64,000 nucleotides of DNA from the NCBI RefSeq assembly GCF_002419965.1, contig NZ_DIHC01000031.1, positions 62,001 through 126,000 on the forward strand, read 5' to 3'. The notes under the pieces are model-generated. The model saw only the letters and a program-made list of their open reading frames with translations. It ran no database searches and was not told where the DNA came from. Within the stretch, counting starts at the first letter, position 1; the number at the start of each line of letters is the position of its first letter. Below are positions 34,409-43,188 of the stretch, piece after piece. The position numbers and the translations under genes are program-made. The stretch is from Pseudomonas sp. UBA5706 (GTDB lineage Bacteria; Pseudomonadota; Gammaproteobacteria; Pseudomonadales; Pseudomonadaceae).

Positions 34409-35394
34409 AACCCCGGCGTTTCGCGCTGACACCCGGCGAGCCCGCCGGCATTGGCCCTGACCTATGCCTGCTGCTCGCCGCGCAGTCCCAGCCGCACCCC
34501 CTGATTGCCATTACCAGTTGCGACCTGCTCAGTGAGCGGGCTGCGCAACTGCGTGTGGCCATCAACCTGGTTCCCGTCACGCCGTCCGCATGGCCTGACG
34601 TCCCGGCACCTGCCGGCAGCCTCTACGTCTGGGACACCCCCTTACAGTCGCCTGTGATTGCCGGGCAACTGAACAAGGCCAACGGCGCCTTCGTCCTCGA
34701 AACCCTCACCCGCGCCGGGAAAGGCTGCATCAATGGCGATTTCGCCGGGATGATCACCGCCCCCGTACACAAGGGTGTGATCAACGAGGGCGGTATCGCC
34801 TTCTCCGGTCATACGGAGTTTCTGGCTGAACTGACCCGGACCGAACAGGTGGTCATGATGCTTGCCACCGGCGATCTTCGCGTGGCATTGGTGACGACTC
34901 ATCTGCCCTTGCGCGCGATCGCCGACGCCATCACCGCCGAGCGGCTAGAGCGGGTCACGCGCATCCTGCACGATGATCTGGTCAACAAGTTCGGCATCCC
35001 ACACCCGCGCATCCTGGTCTGCGGACTGAATCCTCATGCCGGGGAAAGCGGTCATCTTGGTCGCGAAGAAATCGACATCATCGAACCAACTTTGGAGCGT
35101 CTGCGCAGCGAGGGCCTGGATCTGCGCGGCCCGCTGCCGGCTGACACTCTGTTTACCCCCAAATATCTGGAGCACTGCGACGCAGTGCTGGCGATGTACC
35201 ACGACCAGGGCCTGCCGGTGCTGAAATACAAAGGCTTCGGCGCCGCTGTCAATGTCACGCTTGGCTTGCCGATCATCCGCACCTCTGTGGATCACGGCAC
35301 TGCGCTGGATCTGGCCGGCAGCGGCAAGATCGACACCGGCAGCCTCAAGGTCGCGCTGCAAACCGCCTACCAGATGGCCGAGACCCGTAAATGA
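34405..35394 (+). CDS. pdxA: 4-hydroxythreonine-4-phosphate dehydrogenase PdxA
   Basis: Oxidises 4-phosphohydroxy-L-threonine in pyridoxal phosphate synthesis. A 329-residue protein that starts at GTG 34405, overlapping the surA stop (GTGA). Family blocks are ALTPGEPAGIGPDL, TAPVHKGVINEGG, SGHTEFLAEL, GLNPHAGESGHLGREE and AMYHDQGLPVLKY, which include the metal-binding histidines. Coupled to rsmA by a 4-base overlap. Confidence 0.96.
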   Translation: MKPRRFALTPGEPAGIGPDLCLLLAAQSQPHPLIAITSCDLLSERAAQLRVAINLVPVTPSAWPDVPAPAGSLYVWDTPLQSPVIAGQLNKANGAFVLETLTRAGKGCINGDFAGMITAPVHKGVINEGGIAFSGHTEFLAELTRTEQVVMMLATGDLRVALVTTHLPLRAIADAITAERLERVTRILHDDLVNKFGIPHPRILVCGLNPHAGESGHLGREEIDIIEPTLERLRSEGLDLRGPLPADTLFTPKYLEHCDAVLAMYHDQGLPVLKYKGFGAAVNVTLGLPIIRTSVDHGTALDLAGSGKIDTGSLKVALQTAYQMAETRK

Positions 35395-36197
35395 CTGAGC
35401 AATACCAACACAAGGCGCGTAAGCGCTTCGGCCAGAACTTCCTGCACGATGCGGGCGTGATCGACAAGATCCTGCGCTCGATCCGTGCAAAGGCCGGTGA
35501 CCGCATGCTGGAAATCGGCCCAGGCCAGGGTGCCTTGACCGAAGGCCTGCTTAGCAGCGGCGCGCAACTCGATGTCGTGGAACTAGACAAAGATCTGGTG
35601 CCGATCCTGATGCAACAGTTCAGTGCCATGCCCAACTTCAACCTGCATCAGGGCGATGCACTGAGATTCGATTTCAATATTCTGAATGCGGCCCCCAGCA
35701 GCCTTCGCGTGGTCGGCAACCTGCCATACAACATTTCCACGCCGCTGATCTTTCACCTGCTGCAGAACGCCCACCTGATTCGCGACATGCATTTCATGCT
35801 GCAAAAGGAAGTGGTAGAGCGGCTGGCCGCAGGCCCCGGTGGCGGAGACTGGGGTCGGCTGTCGATCATGGTTCAATACCATTGCCGTGTGGAACATCTG
35901 TTCAATGTCGGCCCCGGCGCGTTCAACCCGCCGCCCAAAGTCGATTCGGCAATCGTGCGTCTGGTGCCGCACGAGACATTGCCGCATCCGGCCAAGGACC
36001 ACCGCACCCTGGAGCGCGTCGTCCGCGAAGCTTTCAACCAGCGTCGCAAAACCTTGCGCAATACCTTGAAGGCTCTGCTGACCAGCGAAGAGATCACTGA
36101 AGCAGGCGTGGACGGCAGCTTGCGCCCCGAACAACTGGATCTGGCTGCGTTCGTGCGTCTGGCCGACAAGCTCACCGATAAGCCTGTCGTCGGTTGA
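35391..36197 (+). CDS. rsmA: 16S rRNA adenine dimethyltransferase RsmA (KsgA)
   Basis: Dimethylates two adjacent adenosines (A1518 and A1519 in E. coli numbering) near the 3' end of 16S rRNA during late 30S assembly. A 268-residue protein with RFGQNFLHDAGVID, the SAM-binding EIGPGQGALTEGL and the catalytic NLPYNIS motif. Start overlaps the pdxA stop. Confidence 0.96.
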   Translation: MTEQYQHKARKRFGQNFLHDAGVIDKILRSIRAKAGDRMLEIGPGQGALTEGLLSSGAQLDVVELDKDLVPILMQQFSAMPNFNLHQGDALRFDFNILNAAPSSLRVVGNLPYNISTPLIFHLLQNAHLIRDMHFMLQKEVVERLAAGPGGGDWGRLSIMVQYHCRVEHLFNVGPGAFNPPPKVDSAIVRLVPHETLPHPAKDHRTLERVVREAFNQRRKTLRNTLKALLTSEEITEAGVDGSLRPEQLDLAAFVRLADKLTDKPVVG

Positions 36198-36315
36198 TAC
36201 CCTCAGGACGTGTCCGGCCAAAGCACCAATTGGTTATTAGGCCGTCACATGTCCTAGACTCATTCTTCTCCGGGCTTTTCCGGCTTTTTCCGCCCCCGCT
36301 TTTAAGGCCTTTTGC

Positions 36316-36696
36316 ATGTCCGATCCTCGTTACCAGATCGACGTCAGCGTCGTCACCCGTTTCCTCGCAGAACAGTCCCAGCCTGAGCAGAACCGCTTTG
36401 CCTTCGCCTATACCGTTACGGTTCATAACAGCGGTGCGCTGCCGGCCAAGCTACTGTCGCGCCACTGGGTCATCACCGACGGAGACGGCAACGTCGAAGA
36501 AGTTCGCGGCGAAGGCGTCGTTGGCCAGCAGCCGCTGATTCAGGCCGGTCAGAGCCACACCTACAGCAGCGGCACTGTCATGACGACCAAGGTTGGCAAC
36601 ATGCAGGGCACCTATCAGATGCTGGCAGAAGACGGCACATCGTTCGATGCGGTGATCGCCCCGTTCCGGCTGGCCGTGCCGGGAGCGCTTCACTGA
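36316..36696 (+). CDS. apaG: ApaG protein
   Basis: A 126-residue single-domain beta-sandwich (DUF525/ApaG) protein, a family linked to divalent cation and polyphosphate metabolism with no settled biochemical role. Hallmarks are FAYTVTVHNSGALPAKLLSRHW, DGDGNVEEVRGEGVVGQQP and GTYQMLAEDG. Its stop overlaps the apaH start by one base. Confidence 0.95.
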   Translation: MSDPRYQIDVSVVTRFLAEQSQPEQNRFAFAYTVTVHNSGALPAKLLSRHWVITDGDGNVEEVRGEGVVGQQPLIQAGQSHTYSSGTVMTTKVGNMQGTYQMLAEDGTSFDAVIAPFRLAVPGALH

Positions 36697-37577
36697 TGAC
36701 GGTCTACGCAGTCGGCGACCTGCAAGGTTGCCTCGAGCCGCTCAAGTGCCTGATGCAGCGCGTGGCGTTCGATTCGGCCAAGGACAAACTGTGGCTGGTG
36801 GGCGATCTGGTGAACCGAGGCCCACAGTCCCTGCAAACCTTGCGTTTTCTCTACGCCATGCGCGACTCCATCGTCTGCGTACTCGGGAACCACGACCTGC
36901 ATCTGCTCGCCGCCGGTCGCAATATCGAGCGCCTGAAGAAGGGCGATACGCTGCGGGAAATCCTCGAAGCCCCCGACGCCAACGAGTTGCTTGAGTGGCT
37001 GCGACAACAAAAGCTGATGCACTACGATGCAGAGCGCGATATCGCCCTGGTACACGCGGGCATCCCGCCGCAGTGGACGCTGAAAAAAGCCCTGCGCTGC
37101 GCCGAGGAGGTCGAAGAGGCCCTGCGCGATGACAACCTGTTCGAACCGTTTCTCGACGGCATGTACGGTAATGAACCGGCCAAGTGGGATAAGGACTTGC
37201 AGGGCGTGACGCGCCTGCGTGTGATCACCAACTACTTCACACGGATGCGCTTCTGCACCAGCGACGGCAAGCTGGACCTTAAGAGCAAGGAGGGCCTGGA
37301 CAGCGCTCCCGCCGGGTATGCGCCCTGGTTCAGCCACCCGGATCGCAAGACCAAGGGTCTGAACATTATTTTCGGCCATTGGGCGGCGCTCGAAGGTCGC
37401 TGCAGCGAGCCGGGTGTTTACGCGCTCGATACCGGTTGCGTATGGGGCGCGGCGCTGACGATGCTGAATGTCGATACGCGTCAGTTGGTCCACTGCGACT
37501 GCAATGAGCAAGGCTACGTCGCTTCCTCTGCATCGGTTGACTCAACGGTTAACGACCCGGCCAACCTGCAGCGTTAG
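36696..37577 (+). CDS. apaH: Diadenosine tetraphosphatase ApaH
   Basis: Symmetrically cleaves Ap4A to two ADP and also removes NpN RNA caps. A 293-residue calcineurin-type phosphoesterase with the metal motifs YAVGDLQG, LVGDLVNRGPQS, LGNHDLHL and IFGHWA. ATG 36696 shares a base with the apaG stop. Confidence 0.96.
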   Translation: MTVYAVGDLQGCLEPLKCLMQRVAFDSAKDKLWLVGDLVNRGPQSLQTLRFLYAMRDSIVCVLGNHDLHLLAAGRNIERLKKGDTLREILEAPDANELLEWLRQQKLMHYDAERDIALVHAGIPPQWTLKKALRCAEEVEEALRDDNLFEPFLDGMYGNEPAKWDKDLQGVTRLRVITNYFTRMRFCTSDGKLDLKSKEGLDSAPAGYAPWFSHPDRKTKGLNIIFGHWAALEGRCSEPGVYALDTGCVWGAALTMLNVDTRQLVHCDCNEQGYVASSASVDSTVNDPANLQR

Positions 37578-37631
37578 ACTTATCCATCCCGTTCTCGACA
37601 GACCGAGAACCCAACGGCCCAGGAGCCCGCC

Positions 37632-37952
37632 ATGACCGACTTCAAACGCATTCCGCCGGAGCAGGCTCAGGCCCTGCGCGAACAAGGGGCCGTGCTGGTC
37701 GACGTTCGCGATGCACAGACGTACGCCAGTAATCACATCCCCAATTCGCACCACCTGGATAACCATTCCATCGCCGACTTCATCCGCCAGGCCGATCTCG
37801 ATAAACCGCTCGTGGTCCTCTGCTATCACGGCAACTCAAGCCAAGGTGCAGCGGCCTATCTTGCAGGTCAGGGCTTCTCCGAGGTCTACAGCATGGACGG
37901 CGGCTTCGAACTCTGGAAAACCACCTTCCCCGGTGAAACCGCGCAAAGCTGA
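37632..37952 (+). CDS. glpE: Thiosulfate sulfurtransferase GlpE
   Basis: Single-domain rhodanese of 106 residues that transfers sulfane sulfur from thiosulfate to cyanide or thioredoxin. The active-site loop is CYHGNSSQ, with the catalytic cysteine. AGGAG lies before ATG 37632. It closes the lptD-to-glpE gene run. Confidence 0.93.
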   Translation: MTDFKRIPPEQAQALREQGAVLVDVRDAQTYASNHIPNSHHLDNHSIADFIRQADLDKPLVVLCYHGNSSQGAAAYLAGQGFSEVYSMDGGFELWKTTFPGETAQS

Positions 37953-37972
37953 TCGAAAAATTTTTTCGGTAC

Positions 37973-37999
37973 GCGAAGCCGCGGTCCACGCGGCTTCGC
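37973..37999. terminator. Strong hairpin after glpE, possible terminator
   Basis: GCGAAGCCGCG and CGCGGCTTCGC form a perfect eleven-pair stem with a five-base loop. The T-run lies before and not after it on the plus strand (CGAAAAATTTTTTCG at 37954-37968, itself partly palindromic), so it is a strong structure but not a textbook terminator. Confidence 0.55.
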
Positions 38000-38237
38000 A
38001 TGCCCAACTGACGAACGGCTACCTCACATTCATCCGCCTTCCTCCTGTCTGTCCGCGAATCCGAACTATCCTTAGCCTCAGGCCATCCGAATCAGGGGAG
38101 AGCCGGTACACCGGCGCGTGGGTCATCGGTAGCTACTTTAGGGTGTTTGGGGGGTAAATGACCGCTGAGTAATCGGCAGTCATCCAGCATCGACTGACGA
38201 TCCGCCGCCGGCTCCACGTATCGAGCGAGGTGACGTC

Positions 38238-40160
38238 ATGAATTTTTTTAGCCACTTCCAACAACGCTATGAATCTACACGCCAGGAAGAGTTCTCGTTA
38301 CAGGAGTATCTGGAGCTCTGCAAACAGGATCCCAGCAACTACGCCTCTGCAGCAGAACGTCTGCTGCAGGCCATTGGCGAGCCCGAGTTGCTCGACACGT
38401 CGACCAATTCGCGCCTTTCCCGAATCTTCTCCAACAAGGTAATCCGGCGCTACCCTGCCTTTGCCGACTTCCATGGCATGGAAGAGTGCATCGACCAGAT
38501 CGTTTCGTATTTCCGCCATGCCGCTCAGGGCCTGGAAGAAAAGAAACAGATCCTCTACCTGCTTGGCCCGGTCGGTGGCGGTAAGTCTTCGCTGGCCGAG
38601 AAACTTAAACAGCTGATCGAAAAAGTCCCCTTCTATGCCATCAAGGGTTCGCCGGTCTTCGAGTCACCACTGGGCCTGTTCAATGCCACGGAAGATGGTG
38701 CAATCCTTGAAGAAGACTTCGGCATCCCCCGGCGCTACCTGAGCACCATCATGTCGCCCTGGGCGACCAAACGCCTGGCTGAGTTCGGGGGCGATATCAG
38801 CCAGTTCAAGGTAGTCAAATTGTACCCATCGATCCTCAGCCAGATTGCTGTCGCCAAGACCGAACCGGGTGACGAAAACAACCAGGACATCTCCGCCCTG
38901 GTCGGTAAGGTCGACATCCGCAAACTCGAAGAATACTCACAGAACGACGCCGATGCTTATAGCTACTCCGGCGCGCTGTGCCGGGCTAACCAGGGCCTGA
39001 TGGAATTCGTGGAGATGTTCAAGGCGCCGATCAAGGTGCTGCACCCCCTGCTCACCGCCACCCAGGAAGGTAACTACAACAGCACCGAAGGCCTGGGCGC
39101 TATCCCGTTCACCGGTATTCTGCTGGCCCACTCCAACGAATCGGAATGGCACAGTTTCCGCCACAACAAGAATAACGAAGCCTTCATTGACCGGATCTAC
39201 ATCGTTAAGGTGCCGTACTGCCTGCGCGTCAGCGATGAAATCAAGATTTACGACAAGCTGCTGTTCAACAGTTCACTGTCCAACGCCCATTGCGCTCCGG
39301 ACACCCTGAAAATGCTTGCCCAGTTCACGACGCTGTCGCGCCTCAAGGAGCCGGATAACTCGAACATCTATTCCAAGATGCGCGTTTACGACGGCGAGAA
39401 TCTCAAGGATACCGATCCTAAAGCCAAATCGATTCAGGAATACCGTGACAGTGCGGGCGTCGACGAGGGCATGAACGGACTCTCGACCCGCTTTGCGTTC
39501 AAAATACTGTCGAAGGTCTTTAACTTCGATCCTCACGAGATCGCGGCTAACCCGGTTCACCTGCTTTATGTGCTCGAGCAGCAAATCGAACAAGAACAGT
39601 TCCCGGCGGAAACCCGCGAGCGCTATCTGCGCTTCATCAAGGAATACCTTGCCCCTCGCTACATCGAGTTCATCGGCAAGGAAATCCAGACGGCGTATCT
39701 GGAGTCTTACAGCGAATACGGGCAGAACATTTTTGACCGCTACGTGCTGTACGCCGACTTCTGGATTCAGGATCAGGAATATCGCGATCCGGAAACCGGC
39801 GAAATACTCAACCGTGTAGCCCTCAACGAGGAATTGGAGAAAATCGAGAAACCAGCTGGCATCAGTAATCCGAAGGATTTCCGCAACGAGATCGTCAACT
39901 TCGTACTGCGTGCCCGTGCCAATAACAACGGCAAGAATCCGACCTGGCTCAGCTACGAGAAGCTGCGTGTGGTGATCGAGAAGAAAATGTTCTCGAACAC
40001 CGAGGATCTGTTGCCGGTTATCAGCTTCAACGCCAAAGCTAGCAAAGAGGATCAGCAAAAACACAACGATTTCGTGACCCGGATGGTCGAGCGGGGCTAC
40101 ACCGATAAACAGGTACGTCTGCTGTCCGAATGGTACCTGCGCGTGCGCAAGTCGCAATAA
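38238..40160 (+). CDS. prkA: PrkA family serine protein kinase
   Basis: Large cytoplasmic AAA-type protein (640 residues) of the PrkA/YeaG family, linked to stress and starvation responses. Walker A is LGPVGGGKSSLAEKL. The N-terminus (FSHFQQRYESTRQEEFSLQEYL) and the C-terminal kinase region (YEKLRVVIEKKMFSNTEDLLPVISF) match the family. GAGGTGACGTC precedes ATG 38238. Heads the conserved trio prkA-yeaH-ycgB. Confidence 0.95.
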   Translation: MNFFSHFQQRYESTRQEEFSLQEYLELCKQDPSNYASAAERLLQAIGEPELLDTSTNSRLSRIFSNKVIRRYPAFADFHGMEECIDQIVSYFRHAAQGLEEKKQILYLLGPVGGGKSSLAEKLKQLIEKVPFYAIKGSPVFESPLGLFNATEDGAILEEDFGIPRRYLSTIMSPWATKRLAEFGGDISQFKVVKLYPSILSQIAVAKTEPGDENNQDISALVGKVDIRKLEEYSQNDADAYSYSGALCRANQGLMEFVEMFKAPIKVLHPLLTATQEGNYNSTEGLGAIPFTGILLAHSNESEWHSFRHNKNNEAFIDRIYIVKVPYCLRVSDEIKIYDKLLFNSSLSNAHCAPDTLKMLAQFTTLSRLKEPDNSNIYSKMRVYDGENLKDTDPKAKSIQEYRDSAGVDEGMNGLSTRFAFKILSKVFNFDPHEIAANPVHLLYVLEQQIEQEQFPAETRERYLRFIKEYLAPRYIEFIGKEIQTAYLESYSEYGQNIFDRYVLYADFWIQDQEYRDPETGEILNRVALNEELEKIEKPAGISNPKDFRNEIVNFVLRARANNNGKNPTWLSYEKLRVVIEKKMFSNTEDLLPVISFNAKASKEDQQKHNDFVTRMVERGYTDKQVRLLSEWYLRVRKSQ

Positions 40161-40170
40161 AGCAGCTGTG

Positions 40171-40264
40171 AGCTACAAGCTTCAAGCGGCAAGCCGAGTG
40201 CGTCAGCGTCTGAATGACTGACCAAGACCAGCTTGCCGCTTATGGCGGTTTTTTTCTTGTAGCT
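40171..40264. repeat. Nested inverted repeat between prkA and yeaH, with T-run
   Basis: Two nested inverted repeats fill the gap: AGCTACAAG (40171-40179) with CTTGTAGCT (40256-40264), and AAGCGGCAAGC (40184-40194) with GCTTGCCGCTT (40231-40241). Inside lies CCGC-TTATG-GCGG followed by seven Ts, a small terminator-like stem. The sequence family (AGCTACAAGCTTCAAGC) looks like a Pseudomonas REP. It could lower transcription of yeaH-ycgB relative to prkA. Confidence 0.7.
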
Positions 40265-40277
40265 GCCCGGAGGGCCT

Positions 40278-41549
40278 ATGAGCTATGTGATCGACCGACG
40301 TCTCAATGGCAAGAACAAGAGCACGGTGAATCGGCAGCGCTTTCTGCGTCGTTACCGTGATCACATCAAGAAAGCAGTCGAAGAAGCAGTCAGCCGTCGT
40401 TCCATCACCGATATGGAGCACGGCGAGCAGATCAGCATCCCCGGTCGGGATATAGATGAGCCTGTGCTGCACCATGGCCGCGGTGGCAAGCAGACCGTCG
40501 TGCACCCCGGTAACAAGGAATTTACCAGCGGCGAACACATTGCCCGCCCACAAGGTGGCGGTGGCGGCAAGGGGTCTGGCAAAGCGAGCAACTCCGGCGA
40601 AGGCATGGACGAGTTCGTGTTCCAGATCACCCAGGAAGAATTCCTGGAATTCATGTTTGAAGATCTTGAATTGCCCAACCTGGTCAAACGTAATCTGACC
40701 GGCACCGAAACCTTCAAAACAGTCCGCGCGGGCATCAGCAACGAAGGCAACCCGTCGCGCATCAACATCATCCGCACATTGCGCTCGGCCCATGCTCGGC
40801 GCATCGCGTTGTCGGGCAGCAGCCGGGCCAAACTCAGGGAGGTGCTTGCTGAAGTCGAGCGCCTCAAACGCGAAGAACCCGACAATTTCGGCGACATTCA
40901 GGAGTTGGAAGTCGAGGCCCGGCGCTTGCAGGCGCGAATCAAACGCGTCCCTTACCTGGACACGTTCGACCTTAAGTACAACCTGCTGGTCAAACAGCCC
41001 AACCCCAGTTCCAAGGCGGTGATGTTCTGCCTCATGGACGTCTCGGGCTCCATGACCCAGGCGACAAAGGACATCGCCAAGCGCTTTTTCATCCTGCTCT
41101 ACCTGTTCCTCAAGCGGAACTACGACAAGATTGAGGTCGTGTTCATCCGCCATCACACCAGCGCGCGGGAGGTCGATGAGGAGGAGTTTTTCTATTCCCG
41201 GGAAACCGGTGGCACCATCGTTTCCAGCGCCCTGAAGCTGATGCAGGAAATCATGGCCGAGCGCTACCCGACCAGCGAGTGGAACATCTACGCGGCGCAG
41301 GCTTCAGACGGTGATAACTGGAACGATGACTCGCCAGTCTGTCGCGACATCCTGATCAAGCAGATCATGCCGTTCGTGCAGTACTACACCTATGTCGAAA
41401 TCACCCCGCGCGAGCATCAGGCGCTGTGGTTCGAATACGAGCGTATCGGCGAAGCCTTCGCTGATACGTTCGCCCAGCAGCAGCTGGTCTCAGCCGGTGA
41501 CATTTATCCGGTATTCCGTGAACTCTTCCAGCGCAGGTTAGCGACATGA
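40278..41549 (+). CDS. yeaH: YeaH/YhbH family protein (UPF0229)
   Basis: A 423-residue cytoplasmic protein of the DUF444 family, with a VWA-like C-terminal half (KAVMFCLMDVSGSMTQATKD carries the DxSxS metal site). The basic N-terminus (DRRLNGKNKSTVNRQRFLRRY) and a Gly-rich linker (QGGGGGKGSGKASN) are usual. GGAGGG precedes ATG 40278. Known to be coexpressed with PrkA; its molecular role is not settled. Confidence 0.93.
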   Translation: MSYVIDRRLNGKNKSTVNRQRFLRRYRDHIKKAVEEAVSRRSITDMEHGEQISIPGRDIDEPVLHHGRGGKQTVVHPGNKEFTSGEHIARPQGGGGGKGSGKASNSGEGMDEFVFQITQEEFLEFMFEDLELPNLVKRNLTGTETFKTVRAGISNEGNPSRINIIRTLRSAHARRIALSGSSRAKLREVLAEVERLKREEPDNFGDIQELEVEARRLQARIKRVPYLDTFDLKYNLLVKQPNPSSKAVMFCLMDVSGSMTQATKDIAKRFFILLYLFLKRNYDKIEVVFIRHHTSAREVDEEEFFYSRETGGTIVSSALKLMQEIMAERYPTSEWNIYAAQASDGDNWNDDSPVCRDILIKQIMPFVQYYTYVEITPREHQALWFEYERIGEAFADTFAQQQLVSAGDIYPVFRELFQRRLAT

Positions 41550-43108
41550 CCGCCAGAGAGCAGAAACGCCAACCCCTTTCCACGGGTTCCGAGTGGACGT
41601 TCGAACTGATCCAGGCGTACGACCGGGAAATCAGCCGCATCGCCGAGCGTTATGCACTGGACACCTACCCCAATCAGATCGAGGTAATCACCGCCGAACA
41701 GATGATGGATGCCTATGCATCGGTGGGTATGCCGCTGGGCTATCACCATTGGTCCTACGGCAAGCATTTCCTCAGCACGGAGAAATCCTACTCGCGCGGA
41801 CAGATGGGACTGGCGTACGAAATCGTCATCAACTCCGATCCGTGCATCGCTTATCTGATGGAAGAAAACACCATTTGCATGCAGGCGCTGGTCGTGGCGC
41901 ATGCCTGTTATGGCCACAACAGCTTCTTCAAGGGCAATTACCTGTTCCGCACCTGGACCGACGCCAGCTCAATCATTGATTATCTGGTGTTTGCCAAGCA
42001 ATTCATCACTCAGTGCGAGGAGCGCCATGGCATCGATGCGGTCGAGGATCTGCTCGATTCCTGCCATGCGCTGATGAATTATGGCGTGGACCGCTACAAA
42101 CGCCCCTACCCCATTTCCGCGGAAGAAGAACGCCGCCGCATGAAGGATCGGGAAGAGCACCTGCAAAAGCAGATCAATGACCTGTGGCGCACCATTCCGA
42201 AAAACGTCAGCAAGAATGACAGGGAAGACAGCGCTCGCTTTCCCGCCGAACCGCAGGAAAACATTCTGTATTTCATTGAGAAACACGCGCCCTTGCTGGA
42301 GCCGTGGCAGCGCGAAGTCGTGCGCATCGTGCGCAAGATTGCCCAGTATTTCTATCCCCAGCGCCAGACTCAGGTCATGAACGAAGGCTGGGCAACGTTC
42401 TGGCACTACACGCTGATGAATGATCTGTACGACGAAGGACTGGTGACTGACGGATTCATGCTCGAATTCCTTCAGTCCCATACCAGCGTCGTGTTCCAGC
42501 CCGGTTTCGACAGCCCTTACTACAGCGGTATTAACCCGTACACCTTGGGCTTTGCGATGTATCAGGACATCCGGCGCATGTGTGAACACCCTACCGACGA
42601 GGACCGGCATTGGTTCCCGGACCTGGCGGGTACGGACTGGCTGACGGCCGTGAAATTTGCGATGAGCAGTTTCAAGGACGAAAGCTTCATCCTGCAGTAC
42701 CTCTCCCCTAAAGTGATCCGTGACCTGAAGCTGTTCAGCATTCTGGATGACGACCAGAAGGAGGATCTGCTGGTACCTGCCATCCATGATGAAACAGGCT
42801 ATCGGACCATCCGGGAGACGCTCGCGGCGCAGTACAACCTGGGCAACCGTGAACCCAACGTGCAAATCTACAGCATCGATCGCCGCGGCGACCGATCGCT
42901 GACCCTTCGCCATCAGCAACACGACCGAAAGCCACTGGGCGACTCAACCGACGAAGTGCTCAAGCACCTGCATCGTCTATGGGGCTTCGATATTCATCTG
43001 GAGACGCTACAAGGCGATCAGGTGATGAAAACCCACCATGTCCCACCCAAAAGCGAACACGCTGACAGTGAGTATCCCCGGCTCGACCTGGCGGTCGTTC
43101 ACCTCTAG
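41546..43108 (+). CDS. ycgB: SpoVR family protein YcgB
   Basis: A 520-residue cytoplasmic SpoVR-like protein, third member of the stress trio. Family blocks: WTFELIQAYDREISRIAERY, GLAYEIVINSDPCIAYLMEE, VVAHACYGHNSFFKGNYLF, and VMNEGWATFWHYTLMNDLYD. Starts inside the yeaH stop (ATGA). Function unknown; in spore formers SpoVR affects cortex formation. Confidence 0.94.
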   Translation: MTAREQKRQPLSTGSEWTFELIQAYDREISRIAERYALDTYPNQIEVITAEQMMDAYASVGMPLGYHHWSYGKHFLSTEKSYSRGQMGLAYEIVINSDPCIAYLMEENTICMQALVVAHACYGHNSFFKGNYLFRTWTDASSIIDYLVFAKQFITQCEERHGIDAVEDLLDSCHALMNYGVDRYKRPYPISAEEERRRMKDREEHLQKQINDLWRTIPKNVSKNDREDSARFPAEPQENILYFIEKHAPLLEPWQREVVRIVRKIAQYFYPQRQTQVMNEGWATFWHYTLMNDLYDEGLVTDGFMLEFLQSHTSVVFQPGFDSPYYSGINPYTLGFAMYQDIRRMCEHPTDEDRHWFPDLAGTDWLTAVKFAMSSFKDESFILQYLSPKVIRDLKLFSILDDDQKEDLLVPAIHDETGYRTIRETLAAQYNLGNREPNVQIYSIDRRGDRSLTLRHQQHDRKPLGDSTDEVLKHLHRLWGFDIHLETLQGDQVMKTHHVPPKSEHADSEYPRLDLAVVHL

Positions 43109-43188
43109 AAGTTAAAGCGCGACCTGGAAAAATGCACCTCCGCAAGCACGACGTTAGGTTTATCCTGTCGCGCTTACGGAGGTTTTTT

